Positions 45,543 through 53,247 of a DNA stretch of 64,000 bases are shown here, one piece after another. Source of the DNA: an uncultured Erysipelotrichaceae bacterium (GTDB taxonomy: Bacteria > Bacillota_I > Bacilli_A > RFN20 > CAG-826); the NCBI GenBank assembly GCA_902773005.1, contig CACYCS010000093.1, positions 1-64,000 of the forward strand. The letters run 5' to 3'. How positions within the stretch are numbered: position 1 is the first letter of the stretch; each line of letters opens with the position of its first letter. The notes beneath the pieces were generated by a model, which was not told the DNA's origin, searched no databases, and worked only from the letters and a program-made list of their open reading frames with translations. A program made the position numbers and the translations under genes.

Positions 45543-45579
45543 CCCTTTCTTCAAGAAAGGGTTAAGTAAAGCGCTTACA
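45543..45579 (-). promoter_or_regulatory. 9-bp-arm palindrome and cre-like site before the lipoprotein-aldolase unit
   Basis: CCCTTTCTT-C-AAGAAAGGG (45543-45561) is followed 4 bases on by GTAAAGCGCTTACA (45566-45579), close to the CcpA cre consensus. Both lie 50-90 bases before the start of the minus-strand gene. Confidence 0.6.
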
Positions 45580-45695
45580 TTGTCAATGATACGAATTTTC
45601 GCATCATAAGTTAGAAAAATCTATGCAAGTGACATCTCGATAAAAATTCGCCTGTCGCTATAATGTAACGGTCCAATAGAAGGAGATGCATATAC

Positions 45696-46526
45696 ATGTC
45701 ATACGCTGATAAGGTTTTTGTCGACAACATCAACGACATCCTGCAGAACGGCGTAAGCGATGAGGCTTACAACGTTCGCCCGCACTGGGAAGATGGAACC
45801 CCCGCCCATACAATCAAGAAATTCGGAATCGTAAACCGCTACGACCTCCAGAAGGAGCTCCCAATCATCACGATCCGTCGCTCGGCTTTCAAGAATTGCC
45901 TCGATGAGATTCTTTGGATTTACCAAAAGAAGTCCAATAACGTCCATGACCTCCATTCCCACATCTGGGATGCTTGGGCAGACGAGAACGGCAGCATCGG
46001 CAAAGCCTATGGCTACCAGCTTGGCGTCAAGCACATCTATCCCGAAGGCGAATTCGACCAGGTGGATCGTGTCCTCTATGATCTGAAGCACAATCCGACG
46101 AGCCGTAGGATCATGACGAATCTCTATAACTTCAACGACCTTCATGAGATGGCTCTTTACCCCTGCGCTTACTCGCTTACTTTGAACGTGAGTGGCGATA
46201 CCCTAAACGGCATCTTGAACCAAAGGTCCAACGACATGCTGACCGCGAATAACTGGAACGTCCTGCAGTATTCCTTGCTGCTTATGATGTTTGCCCAGGT
46301 GAGCGGATTTAAGCCCGGCACTTTGCTCCACGTCATCGCCGATGCTCATCTTTACGATCGGCATATCGAACTTGCCAAAAAGGTGATCGCGAAGCCGCAG
46401 CACCCTGCGCCGATCCTTCACATGAACAAGGACATCAAGAATTTCTATGACTTCAAAGTCGAGGATTTCGAGCTTGAAGGCTACGAATACGAGAAGCTCG
46501 ACGAGAAGATTCCGGTTGCGATATGA
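45696..46526 (+). CDS. thyA: Thymidylate synthase
   Basis: A 276-residue ThyA. The catalytic Cys157 lies in ALYPCAYSLTL. SRRIMTNLYN binds the phosphate and the QRSNDMLTANNWNVLQYSLL block is close to the B. subtilis type. It makes dTMP from dUMP with methylene-tetrahydrofolate and leaves dihydrofolate. AAGGAGAT precedes the start. Its TGA overlaps the ATG of the dihydrofolate reductase fusion gene, the enzyme that recycles its folate product. Confidence 0.95.
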   Translation: MSYADKVFVDNINDILQNGVSDEAYNVRPHWEDGTPAHTIKKFGIVNRYDLQKELPIITIRRSAFKNCLDEILWIYQKKSNNVHDLHSHIWDAWADENGSIGKAYGYQLGVKHIYPEGEFDQVDRVLYDLKHNPTSRRIMTNLYNFNDLHEMALYPCAYSLTLNVSGDTLNGILNQRSNDMLTANNWNVLQYSLLLMMFAQVSGFKPGTLLHVIADAHLYDRHIELAKKVIAKPQHPAPILHMNKDIKNFYDFKVEDFELEGYEYEKLDEKIPVAI

Positions 46527-47398
46527 GCAAGCGACACGACATCATCGAAATCCTTAGCGTCGACTCCGAGTTTGGAATCGGAAAGAAAAACGGATTGCTT
46601 TTCCATCTCCCAAAAGACATGGCGTTTTTCCGTGCGACCACGCTGAATCACGTCGTGGCGATGGGGGAGAACACCTTGCTTTCTTTCCCGGGGAGCAAGC
46701 CTCTTAAGTCGAGGACCAACATCGTTTTATCGCAGGATAAGACCCATAATTATAAGAACGTCCTCAACGTTCATACCCTCGATCAGTTCTTCCGCCTTAT
46801 TGATAGCATTCTTCAAAAAGAGGATGTCTTCATCATCGGCGGTGCATCCATTTACCGTCAATTGCTTCCTTATTCCAATAAGGTATTGCTGACCAAAGTG
46901 CACGCCAATGGCGGTGCGGAGGTTTTCTTCCCCAATATCGATGAAAACCCTAATTTCCGTTGCATCAGCAAACAACCCCCGATTATGGATGAGGGATCTA
47001 TCGAGATTGAGTTCACAACCTATGCAAATGACGGTGCAGTCCCTCTTCGATATGAAAAGGCGCGCGGAAAAACCGTCGAGATGAATCTTTGCGATGGCCC
47101 GTTCCAAGCCATCAAGGAAGGATTCAAAGACATCGAGATGCGCCTATTCGATGAGAAAAGAGCAGATCTCGAAGTGGGGGATGTAATCATTTTCACAAAC
47201 CTTGCAACCGGGGAGAAACTAAGCCGCACGGTTATTGCCCTAGCTCCGTTTGATTCCTTTGAAACGCTATACGCCGCGTTCCCAAAATCCAGGTTAGGGT
47301 ATCGCGATGACGAAGTCGCCTCTCCAAAGGACATGGAACAGTATTATCCGGCTGAGAAAATCGCAAAATACGGCCCACTCGCCATTTTCCTCGAATAG
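46523..47398 (+). CDS. Dihydrofolate reductase fused to an ASCH domain
   Basis: A 291-residue protein in two parts. Residues 1-165 are dihydrofolate reductase: FGIGKKNGLLFHLPKDM carries the active-site Asp (the usual Trp before it is Phe), and VFIIGGASIYRQLLP is the second signature. Residues about 185-291 match the ASCH fold: PFQAIKEGFKDIEMRLFDEK, VGDVIIF and a MEQYYPAEKIAKYG end. ASCH proteins bind RNA or nucleosides; YqfB of E. coli removes acetyl from N4-acetylcytidine. The first part recycles folate for ThyA. The fusion is unusual and may link thymidylate synthesis to nucleoside or RNA sensing. It overlaps thyA by 4 bases (ATGA). Confidence 0.85.
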   Translation: MSKRHDIIEILSVDSEFGIGKKNGLLFHLPKDMAFFRATTLNHVVAMGENTLLSFPGSKPLKSRTNIVLSQDKTHNYKNVLNVHTLDQFFRLIDSILQKEDVFIIGGASIYRQLLPYSNKVLLTKVHANGGAEVFFPNIDENPNFRCISKQPPIMDEGSIEIEFTTYANDGAVPLRYEKARGKTVEMNLCDGPFQAIKEGFKDIEMRLFDEKRADLEVGDVIIFTNLATGEKLSRTVIALAPFDSFETLYAAFPKSRLGYRDDEVASPKDMEQYYPAEKIAKYGPLAIFLE

Positions 47399-47716
47399 TT
47401 GGAGATTGGGTAAAGCGCGCCGTTTGATTATGCCCCAAATCCGTCTAGTACGCTTTGACGCAATTTCGACTTAGGCCTTTCGCATGGCTTCTTCAATGAG
47501 AAAGAAACCGCATCCTTCTTTATCACGGGCGCGTAGAGGAACAAGAGAAGAGAAATCTGATTTCCTTGTTTTGTTGGTCCCGAGTTCGGGCGCGGGCAAT
47601 GGGTTAATTTGATTCAGCCTTCCTTTCAGCCTTCGCCATCAGCCCAATGCCCGAATTGGTCGTTTTGATTTTATCCTTATTGGAAAAGGCAAACCACCCG
47701 TGGTCAGCAATATTGC
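47399..47716 (-). other. Intergenic stretch with a start-less open frame on the minus strand
   Basis: On the minus strand 47638-47471 is open for about 55 codons and ends ARDKEGCGFFLIEEAMRKA before TAA. It has no ATG, GTG or TTG with a ribosome binding site in a sensible place, so it may be a gene remnant or chance. No terminator or RNA gene was seen. Confidence 0.3.
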
Positions 47717-48871
47717 TTAACCCTTCTGCGTCGTCGCCCTAAGTGCTTCGATCCGACTTTCCATCGTTGCAGTTCGCGGGGACCGCTTTTCGATTTCTGC
47801 TAGCTTGGAAAGGAATTCTTCGGAGCATCCCGCCTTTCTGGAAAGCTGCGCAATCGCCCGGCAATATCCCCAAAGCGATTCCGTTATGTGCCCATCGAAA
47901 TCCGGAAGGAAGAACTCATTGTTAATCAGAAGCTCTTTCAGTCTTTTGGAAGAGCTTGTGCGCTCGTCCTGGCGGATGGCCTCGAGGACGCGCCTCGCCT
48001 CGGCGTATGTACTCTGCCTTACGGCTTTCCTATACGCGGCTGGTAGGGGAGCTAGCGCGATTTGAATTGCCGCCTCCTCCGCGGGCCTTTCCCAACCGAG
48101 GAAGCCATTCTTTTCTCCGTATGTCTTGCGCAAGCACTCAAGTCTCCAAAGGAAATCCTTCGCCGGGTCGTCCGAGCCTTCGCTATGCCAACGCTTTAGG
48201 AAACGAAGCGCGACCTCCTCCTTCTCCTTATCGCTGAATGAGAGGCCCGCATATGCGATCAGTTCCCCCATCAGGCCGAAATCGTCTTTCGAAAGTCTGT
48301 CGTTCGAGCGGAGCAGCTTCTTTCTTAGGCGATCCGTCTCGGACGCCTTCTCCTCTTCCGAAAGGAAGAAGACGGACTGGAAGGAGCCCTTCTTCTGTCT
48401 GCCCGTCTTCATCTTTGCCCTCTCAGGGAGGTTACTGCTGGCGACGGCGCATTTAAAGGATAGGAACAGGAAACGACCGAATTCGCCTTTCTCGAATGAT
48501 GCGAATGCCGCGTGCCTCCCAGAGGAATCTGCGCTGTTCAAGCGCTTCATTTCTTCGTAGATCCGCCTCGAGATCGCTTCCTCCGCCGTAGACCCGCAAA
48601 GGAGGTTTTCTTTGAACGCGGCCTCTAGTTCATTGTCGGAATCGATGATGACCCTCTTTACCCTTTTGGTTATGTCGTATTCGTGTGAGGCGAGCCTACT
48701 GACGCTCGACTTGTCGATCTCGTAATCCCGCATGTCCCCCGTCAGAAAAACGCTCAAGACGGAGTTGAAATGATCTGCTTTCGTGACGGTTAAGTTCAAG
48801 AAAGGGTAAACACATGCGAGATATTTTCCGGTGTTGAAATTATTTGTTTCCACTTTTTTCTTCATTTTCAC
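47717..48871 (-). CDS. Protein of unknown function, 384 residues
   Basis: I do not recognise this protein. It is rich in Lys, Arg and Glu, without signal peptide or membrane helix, and looks largely helical. Possible regions are a beta-rich N-terminus (LACVYPFLNLTVTKADHFNS, VLSVFLTGD) and a helical C-terminal half (SKRLKELLINNEFFLPDFDG). The gene is divergent from the toxin-like gene at 48.95 kb and shares a short AT-rich promoter region holding direct repeats of ACTTCAATTT. This suggests it belongs to the same accessory unit. No ribosome binding site is visible before its ATG. Confidence 0.6.
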   Translation of the reverse strand: MKMKKKVETNNFNTGKYLACVYPFLNLTVTKADHFNSVLSVFLTGDMRDYEIDKSSVSRLASHEYDITKRVKRVIIDSDNELEAAFKENLLCGSTAEEAISRRIYEEMKRLNSADSSGRHAAFASFEKGEFGRFLFLSFKCAVASSNLPERAKMKTGRQKKGSFQSVFFLSEEEKASETDRLRKKLLRSNDRLSKDDFGLMGELIAYAGLSFSDKEKEEVALRFLKRWHSEGSDDPAKDFLWRLECLRKTYGEKNGFLGWERPAEEAAIQIALAPLPAAYRKAVRQSTYAEARRVLEAIRQDERTSSSKRLKELLINNEFFLPDFDGHITESLWGYCRAIAQLSRKAGCSEEFLSKLAEIEKRSPRTATMESRIEALRATTQKG

Positions 48872-48953
48872 TTCAATTTTACTTCAATTTCTCAAGTATT
48901 TTCAACAACTGCTTGGCGGCGCAAAATTGGGCAGACGAAAGGAGGCAGATGCT

Positions 48954-49469
48954 ATGCCAATTAAAATCGGAGGGGGCGGGAAACCCCAAGAATACGATCC
49001 ATCGAACGGAAGGTATGGGTGCGGCGCGGCCGGCTACACGAAAAGCTACTGCATGGCTTCACAAATACTATCGGTCTTTGACTCGATAGAGGGAGATAAA
49101 AAGACCAGCAAACTGATGCCAAACTACAAGAAAGTCAGAACGCTTGACGATAAGTTTCTCAAATACTCCCTTGACAAAGAACATCCTGTCGGGAAACATA
49201 AAGCGATCATCTACGAGGCCGTATTGGGATACACGAAAGATAATTACGATTCGCTTAAGACGCAGATACATTCATCGATCATAGAAGGGCGAGCCGTTCT
49301 TTCGTCAATCTCACAAAACCAAGTTGGGACGATTCTGTTTAAATACGAAATCCCGGTGAGAGGCCCTAATGGAAACTCCGCTAACATAATAGCGGTTTAC
49401 GGATTAAATAGTCATGATGGGAAACCTGTATTGATAACGAACTATGCAAAGCGAAATGGAAGGAAATAA
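48954..49469 (+). CDS. DUF6883-type toxin domain, free-standing
   Basis: A 171-residue protein. It opens with GKPQEYDPSNGRYG, the linker motif seen just before the C-terminal toxin of many polymorphic and phage-borne toxins. The body (TLDDKFLKYSLDKEHPVGKH, then KAIIYEAVLGYTKDNYDSLK and VLITNYA at the end) matches DUF6883. The large N-terminal delivery part is missing, and AAAGGAGG lies 8 bases before the ATG, so the domain is made on its own. The biochemical activity of the family is not known to me. The next gene encodes its usual partner DUF4926. Confidence 0.7.
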   Translation: MPIKIGGGGKPQEYDPSNGRYGCGAAGYTKSYCMASQILSVFDSIEGDKKTSKLMPNYKKVRTLDDKFLKYSLDKEHPVGKHKAIIYEAVLGYTKDNYDSLKTQIHSSIIEGRAVLSSISQNQVGTILFKYEIPVRGPNGNSANIIAVYGLNSHDGKPVLITNYAKRNGRK

Positions 49470-49473
49470 CGGC

Positions 49474-49689
49474 ATGGAAATCAAATTGTTTGATGTTGTA
49501 AAAACATTAATTGAACTGCCTGAGGCAAAGAAAGGCACAGTGGGCACCATCGTGCAGATTTGGAAGCCGAATGAACTATACGAAGTCGAATTGGTCGATG
49601 AACACGGGGATACAATCGACTGCGTGTCTTTAAGCCCGTCTGATTTCGTAAAGCTTACAAAGAGCGAGACTGATAATCTAGACTTTTGA
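49474..49689 (+). CDS. DUF4926 protein, putative immunity/antitoxin partner
   Basis: A 71-residue protein with IKLFDVVKTLIELPEAKKGT, GTVGTIVQIW and YEVELVDEHGDTI. This is the small beta-barrel pattern of DUF4926. Members are found next to DUF6883 proteins, which points to an immunity or antitoxin role. The gene starts 4 bases after the toxin stop, with GGAAGGA inside the upstream gene end as ribosome binding site; an in-frame ATG at 49456 is a weaker option. A terminator follows. Confidence 0.75.
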   Translation: MEIKLFDVVKTLIELPEAKKGTVGTIVQIWKPNELYEVELVDEHGDTIDCVSLSPSDFVKLTKSETDNLDF

Positions 49690-49730
49690 AGCCGTATTCC
49701 TCGAAGCATACACATCGCTATAAATCGCTT

Positions 49731-49756
49731 AGCCGCAGATGACCTCCGCGGCTTTT
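49731..49756 (+). terminator. Terminator of the DUF6883-DUF4926 pair
   Basis: AGCCGC pairs with GCGGCT around AGATGACCTCC, followed by TTT. Confidence 0.65.
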
Positions 49757-49805
49757 GCATATGCACGTGCCTTAAGCGTGAAAAATTTCAAATCCGATGA
49801 ACCCC

Positions 49806-50480
49806 TTATTCGTTTTTGCGCCGGCTGAGGGATTTTTGAATGCCGACTCTAGCGAAGTGGCATCCGATTGCGATTAGCGCGGTCCCGATGAGAATCAAGA
49901 AGAAGGAGACAACTGCCATTACGGGCCCTGCTGATCCAAATCCATACCAATCGTATTCGACTTGCCCAAAACCATCGTGGACGAACACGTTGATCATGTA
50001 GACGATTCCGTAGAGGGCCATCGTGCTGATTCCAATTAGCGATTCCTTTGCCTTCATTGGATTGGTGCTCCTGCCGAAAAACAGGAAGCGGCATAACCCA
50101 AGCAGTGGCGTCACCAAATGCAAGAAGAGATTCGCGCCTGCATACATCGCCCCATACCCAATGGTTGGCCCAAGGAAGGCAACGACCGTCAAAAACGTGA
50201 GGGTCGTGGCGGTATTTCCAACATGCAACAAGACCAGGAATTCCTTCTCGACATGGTCTCTTTTGCCAAGCGCGACCATGAGGTCTAGAGGGAAGCAAAC
50301 TAGGGCAATCAAAGCAAGCAAGGCGTTTGATTCCGTCGTGTAGTATTTGAATAAGGCGATGCCTTGCGAAGCTAAAGCCTCGTTAGGGCCAAAATACATC
50401 ATGAGGATCGACATCAAGACGATTCCAAAAATCGCGATATCGAGTATCGATGTCAATATGGCATCCCCCTTTTTGCTCAT
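49806..50480 (-). CDS. Pr6Pr-like integral membrane protein
   Basis: A 224-residue protein with six or seven helices. The FKYYTTESNALLALIAL block, a HLVTPLLGLCRFLFF block and an FVHDGFGQVEYDWYGFGSAG region resemble the Pr6Pr (FAR-17a/AIG1-like) family of membrane proteins, whose role in bacteria is unknown. I put the start at ATG 50480 (MSKKGDA); AATAAT at 50492-50487 would then give a leaderless mRNA. An upstream in-frame start at 50504 lies ahead of that -10 box. Confidence 0.65.
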   Translation of the reverse strand: MSKKGDAILTSILDIAIFGIVLMSILMMYFGPNEALASQGIALFKYYTTESNALLALIALVCFPLDLMVALGKRDHVEKEFLVLLHVGNTATTLTFLTVVAFLGPTIGYGAMYAGANLFLHLVTPLLGLCRFLFFGRSTNPMKAKESLIGISTMALYGIVYMINVFVHDGFGQVEYDWYGFGSAGPVMAVVSFFLILIGTALIAIGCHFARVGIQKSLSRRKNE

Positions 50481-50553
50481 AATCGAATTATTGCGGATTA
50501 GCAAAAAAATTATAAATGGGAACTAAACCATATTTATAGATACAATATTCCCC

Positions 50554-51009
50554 ATGAAAAGAATCGTGTTTGTTTGCCATGGCAACATCTGCCGCTCCGT
50601 CGCCGCAGAATACATCTGCAAGGATTTCCTCCGAGGCAAGGGATTGCTCGAAGGGTTTGATATCGTTTCGCGCGCCACTTCCCGCGAAGAGATTGGAAAT
50701 GACATTTACCCTCCGATGAAGAGGGAATTGCTAAGTCGCGGGATTCCGCTAGAGAAGCATCGCGCTGCCCAAATCACGCAGCAGGATTATGAGTCAGCCG
50801 ACGCAATCCTATATATGGATGAGGAGAACCGCTATTACCTTGACCGCATGTTAAACGATCATAAGCGGATTATTCGCCCGATATCCTATCTTTCGCCCGA
50901 AATCGATGAGATAGAAGACCCTTGGTACAGCGGTAGATTCGGCAAAGTCGTGAATGAAATCACCGTTTGCCTAAACGATATATTCGACAAGGGGAGCCTC
51001 TTCAAATAG
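50554..51009 (+). CDS. Low-molecular-weight protein tyrosine phosphatase
   Basis: A 151-residue enzyme. The phosphate loop CHGNICRS at residues 8-15 holds the nucleophile Cys8 and Arg14. The acid Asp lies in EDPWYSGRFG near residue 123. Such enzymes act on protein phosphotyrosine or arginine, often to control capsule or wall synthesis. TACAAT at 50541-50546 lies 7 bases before the ATG and there is no ribosome binding site, so the mRNA is probably leaderless. It sits next to envelope-glycan genes on the other strand. Confidence 0.9.
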   Translation: MKRIVFVCHGNICRSVAAEYICKDFLRGKGLLEGFDIVSRATSREEIGNDIYPPMKRELLSRGIPLEKHRAAQITQQDYESADAILYMDEENRYYLDRMLNDHKRIIRPISYLSPEIDEIEDPWYSGRFGKVVNEITVCLNDIFDKGSLFK

Positions 51010-51039
51010 AGGGGACATGCATGCGAATTCAAAGGAAAA

Positions 51040-51069
51040 GGGATGCTTGGTTGCATCCCGATTTCTTTA
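51040..51069. terminator. Bidirectional terminator
   Basis: GGGATGC pairs with GCATCCC around TTGGTT. T-rich sequence lies on the 3' side on both strands, so it ends the phosphatase gene and the minus-strand oxidoreductase gene. Confidence 0.7.
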
Positions 51070-52638
51070 TACGCCTTCTTCTTTTTTGGCTTCGTGGTAG
51101 TCGGTCTCGGTGTTGACCTTCCAGATGTCGGCCCTATTGAAGGAAGAGGGGTCGATGATGCTTTTTACGGCATCGATCGCGGTGAGCATGGAGTGGTCCA
51201 TGTTGTTGTAGCGGTGCTGGCCGTTCCTGCCGACGCAATAGAGGTTCTCGATGCCAATCAGGTGTTCTTGAACGACATTGATCTCCTTATAGGCGTCGAA
51301 GTAAGCGGGGTAGGCTTTCTTGATCTTGATCTGAGTGGAATCGAGGACATCCTCTTTCTCGATGACGTTGATCGAGGCGAGCTCGTCGATGGCCATCTCG
51401 ATGAATTTATCTTTGTCCATCTCCCAGAGCTCATCGCCTTCGTTCGCGAAGTATTCCATGCCGATCCAGACCGTGTTCTCGAGGTCTTTAACCATATAGG
51501 GGGACCAGTTGTTGAAGATCTGCAGCCTTCCTAATTTCACTTCCCTTTCCTGAACGTAGATCCAGGTGTCTGGGACGATGTTGGAGACGGTCTTGGTCTT
51601 GGTCTTGTTCTCAATCTTGAGCTTCTTGAGCAATAGGCCCACGGTGATGAAATCGCGGTAGACGAGGTGAGTGGCCACCTCATACGGCTTTTCGGGGACG
51701 GAATCCTTGCCAAAAGCCTCATAGAGGTCTTTTAGGGGCATCGAGGAGACGAAGTAATCGGCGGCGAGTTCCTCTTTGTTATTGACGGTGAGGGATTCGA
51801 CGCGGTTACCGTCAAGCTTGATGCCGGTGACTTTGCTATGGAAGCGGATCTCTCCGCCTTTCTCCACGATGAGCCTTGCCATCTCTTCGTAGAGCTGGCC
51901 AGGTCCTTTCTTCGGATAGTAGAAGGATTCGATGAGCGAGGTCTCGGTCTTCTTGGAGTTCTTGCGGAAGGGCTTAGTGACGAAGGAGGTGAAGGCTTTC
52001 CATAAGGAGAGGCCTTTGACGCGTTGCGCGCCCCAATCGGGGGAGATCTCAGAGGGGTTCCTGCCCCAGACCTTCTCGGTGTAGTCCTCGAAGAACATCT
52101 CATATAGCGGCTTGCCGAAGCGGTTGATGTAGAAGTCTGCGAGGGAGTCTTCTTTCCTTTTGTGGATCGCGCTTCCGATATAGCCCCAGCCGGCTTTCCA
52201 GGTGCGGGCGAAACCCATGTTCTTGAAGGTCGCGGGCTTGATGGAGATCGGATAGTCGAAGAACTTGTGGAGATAGAGGATGCGGGAGACCCTGTTGCGG
52301 TTAAGCATCACGGTGTCTTCCTTCTCTGGATCAGGTCCGTTCTCGGCGAGGGGGACGGTCCTTTCGAGGATGATGTCGTCTTTCGCGGGCGCGCCTTGAA
52401 GAGGCATGATCTCCTTCCAGAGGTTCATGACCTCATCCGACTTCGAGAAGAAGCGGTGGCCGCCGATGTCGATGCGGTTGCCATGGTATTCGACGGTTTT
52501 GGAAATGCCGCCGATCATGTCCGATTCCTCGAGGATGATCGGATGAATATTGGCCTCGGGGTGCTTTAGCAGTTCATAGGCTGCGGTAAGTCCCGCAGGC
52601 CCAGCCCCGATGATGAGGCAAGTCTTTTTTTCAGGCAT
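51067..52638 (-). CDS. FAD-dependent oxidoreductase, UDP-galactopyranose-mutase/protoporphyrinogen-oxidase-like
   Basis: A 523-residue flavoprotein with [20 protein letters not shown] and [12 protein letters not shown], then [14 protein letters not shown], a block typical of the UDP-galactopyranose mutase-like group. The C-terminal FAD block is [20 protein letters not shown]. Members of this group often sit with GtrA and membrane glycosyltransferases and probably act on an activated or lipid-linked sugar. It overlaps the upstream GtrA gene by 8 bases. Confidence 0.82.
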   Translation of the reverse strand: MPEKKTCLIIGAGPAGLTAAYELLKHPEANIHPIILEESDMIGGISKTVEYHGNRIDIGGHRFFSKSDEVMNLWKEIMPLQGAPAKDDIILERTVPLAENGPDPEKEDTVMLNRNRVSRILYLHKFFDYPISIKPATFKNMGFARTWKAGWGYIGSAIHKRKEDSLADFYINRFGKPLYEMFFEDYTEKVWGRNPSEISPDWGAQRVKGLSLWKAFTSFVTKPFRKNSKKTETSLIESFYYPKKGPGQLYEEMARLIVEKGGEIRFHSKVTGIKLDGNRVESLTVNNKEELAADYFVSSMPLKDLYEAFGKDSVPEKPYEVATHLVYRDFITVGLLLKKLKIENKTKTKTVSNIVPDTWIYVQEREVKLGRLQIFNNWSPYMVKDLENTVWIGMEYFANEGDELWEMDKDKFIEMAIDELASINVIEKEDVLDSTQIKIKKAYPAYFDAYKEINVVQEHLIGIENLYCVGRNGQHRYNNMDHSMLTAIDAVKSIIDPSSFNRADIWKVNTETDYHEAKKEEGV

Positions 52639-53191
52639 TGGTTTCTTCTCCTTCCTTTGGAGCGATGAAGATCCATTTCTTTCTGCTCCAATAGTTCCAG
52701 ACGAGGACGATGAGGGTGCCTAGTGCAAAGATTAGGAACCACATCCAGAAGTCGAGCGATCCGAAGAAGGCCCAAGTCCCGTCTTTGATGGTCAGCAATA
52801 CGCTCGATTGGCCATCGGTAAGCGATATCCCGCCGAGCTTGAATAGCGCTCCCGCGCCGTAATTCAAAGCCTCGTGGAACAAAAGCCCAATGAAGCCAAG
52901 CAAGACGAAGAGCCAGAATTTGGATTGGCTCTTGGCGGCGTTTTTGTCCTTCACGTCCTGGAAGACCCAGATGATCGAGAAGACGTAATTCACGATGACC
53001 CCGACGATGAATCCGGCGATGACGGAGACGCCGGTGACTAGGAATTCGTTGAGGTTGCGCATGAAATAGGATACGAGCAGACGCGTCCCGGCGTCAGCAA
53101 TCGTCGCGACAATCCCGATCACGAGGAAGCGGACGATTTCCATGAGCTGTCCCTTTTTCAGGGGCTTTTTGTTAGTGGTGGTAGTAGGCAT
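52631..53191 (-). CDS. GtrA-family membrane protein
   Basis: A 186-residue protein with four main membrane helices. [20 protein letters not shown] and [17 protein letters not shown] are the GtrA signature. The family is thought to flip or present polyprenyl-linked sugars for wall glycosylation. Compared with typical members (about 130 residues) it has a longer loop between helices 3 and 4 ([17 protein letters not shown]). It heads a two-gene unit with the mutase-like protein. TATAAT at 53203-53198 is 7 bases before the ATG, without a ribosome binding site. Confidence 0.85.
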   Translation of the reverse strand: MPTTTTNKKPLKKGQLMEIVRFLVIGIVATIADAGTRLLVSYFMRNLNEFLVTGVSVIAGFIVGVIVNYVFSIIWVFQDVKDKNAAKSQSKFWLFVLLGFIGLLFHEALNYGAGALFKLGGISLTDGQSSVLLTIKDGTWAFFGSLDFWMWFLIFALGTLIVLVWNYWSRKKWIFIAPKEGEETNA

Positions 53192-53197
53192 GCGGAT

Positions 53198-53247
53198 ATT
53201 ATATTCCCTTTCGACAAAGATACAATTCAGGCGAGCGCGTGGGTGCG
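53198..53247 (-). promoter_or_regulatory. CG-rich tract and -10 box, leaderless start of the GtrA gene
   Basis: GCGAGCGCGTGGGTGCG (53231-53247 region) lies about 30 bases ahead of TATAAT (53203-53198, minus strand). The ATG begins 7 bases after the -10 box. Confidence 0.5.
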
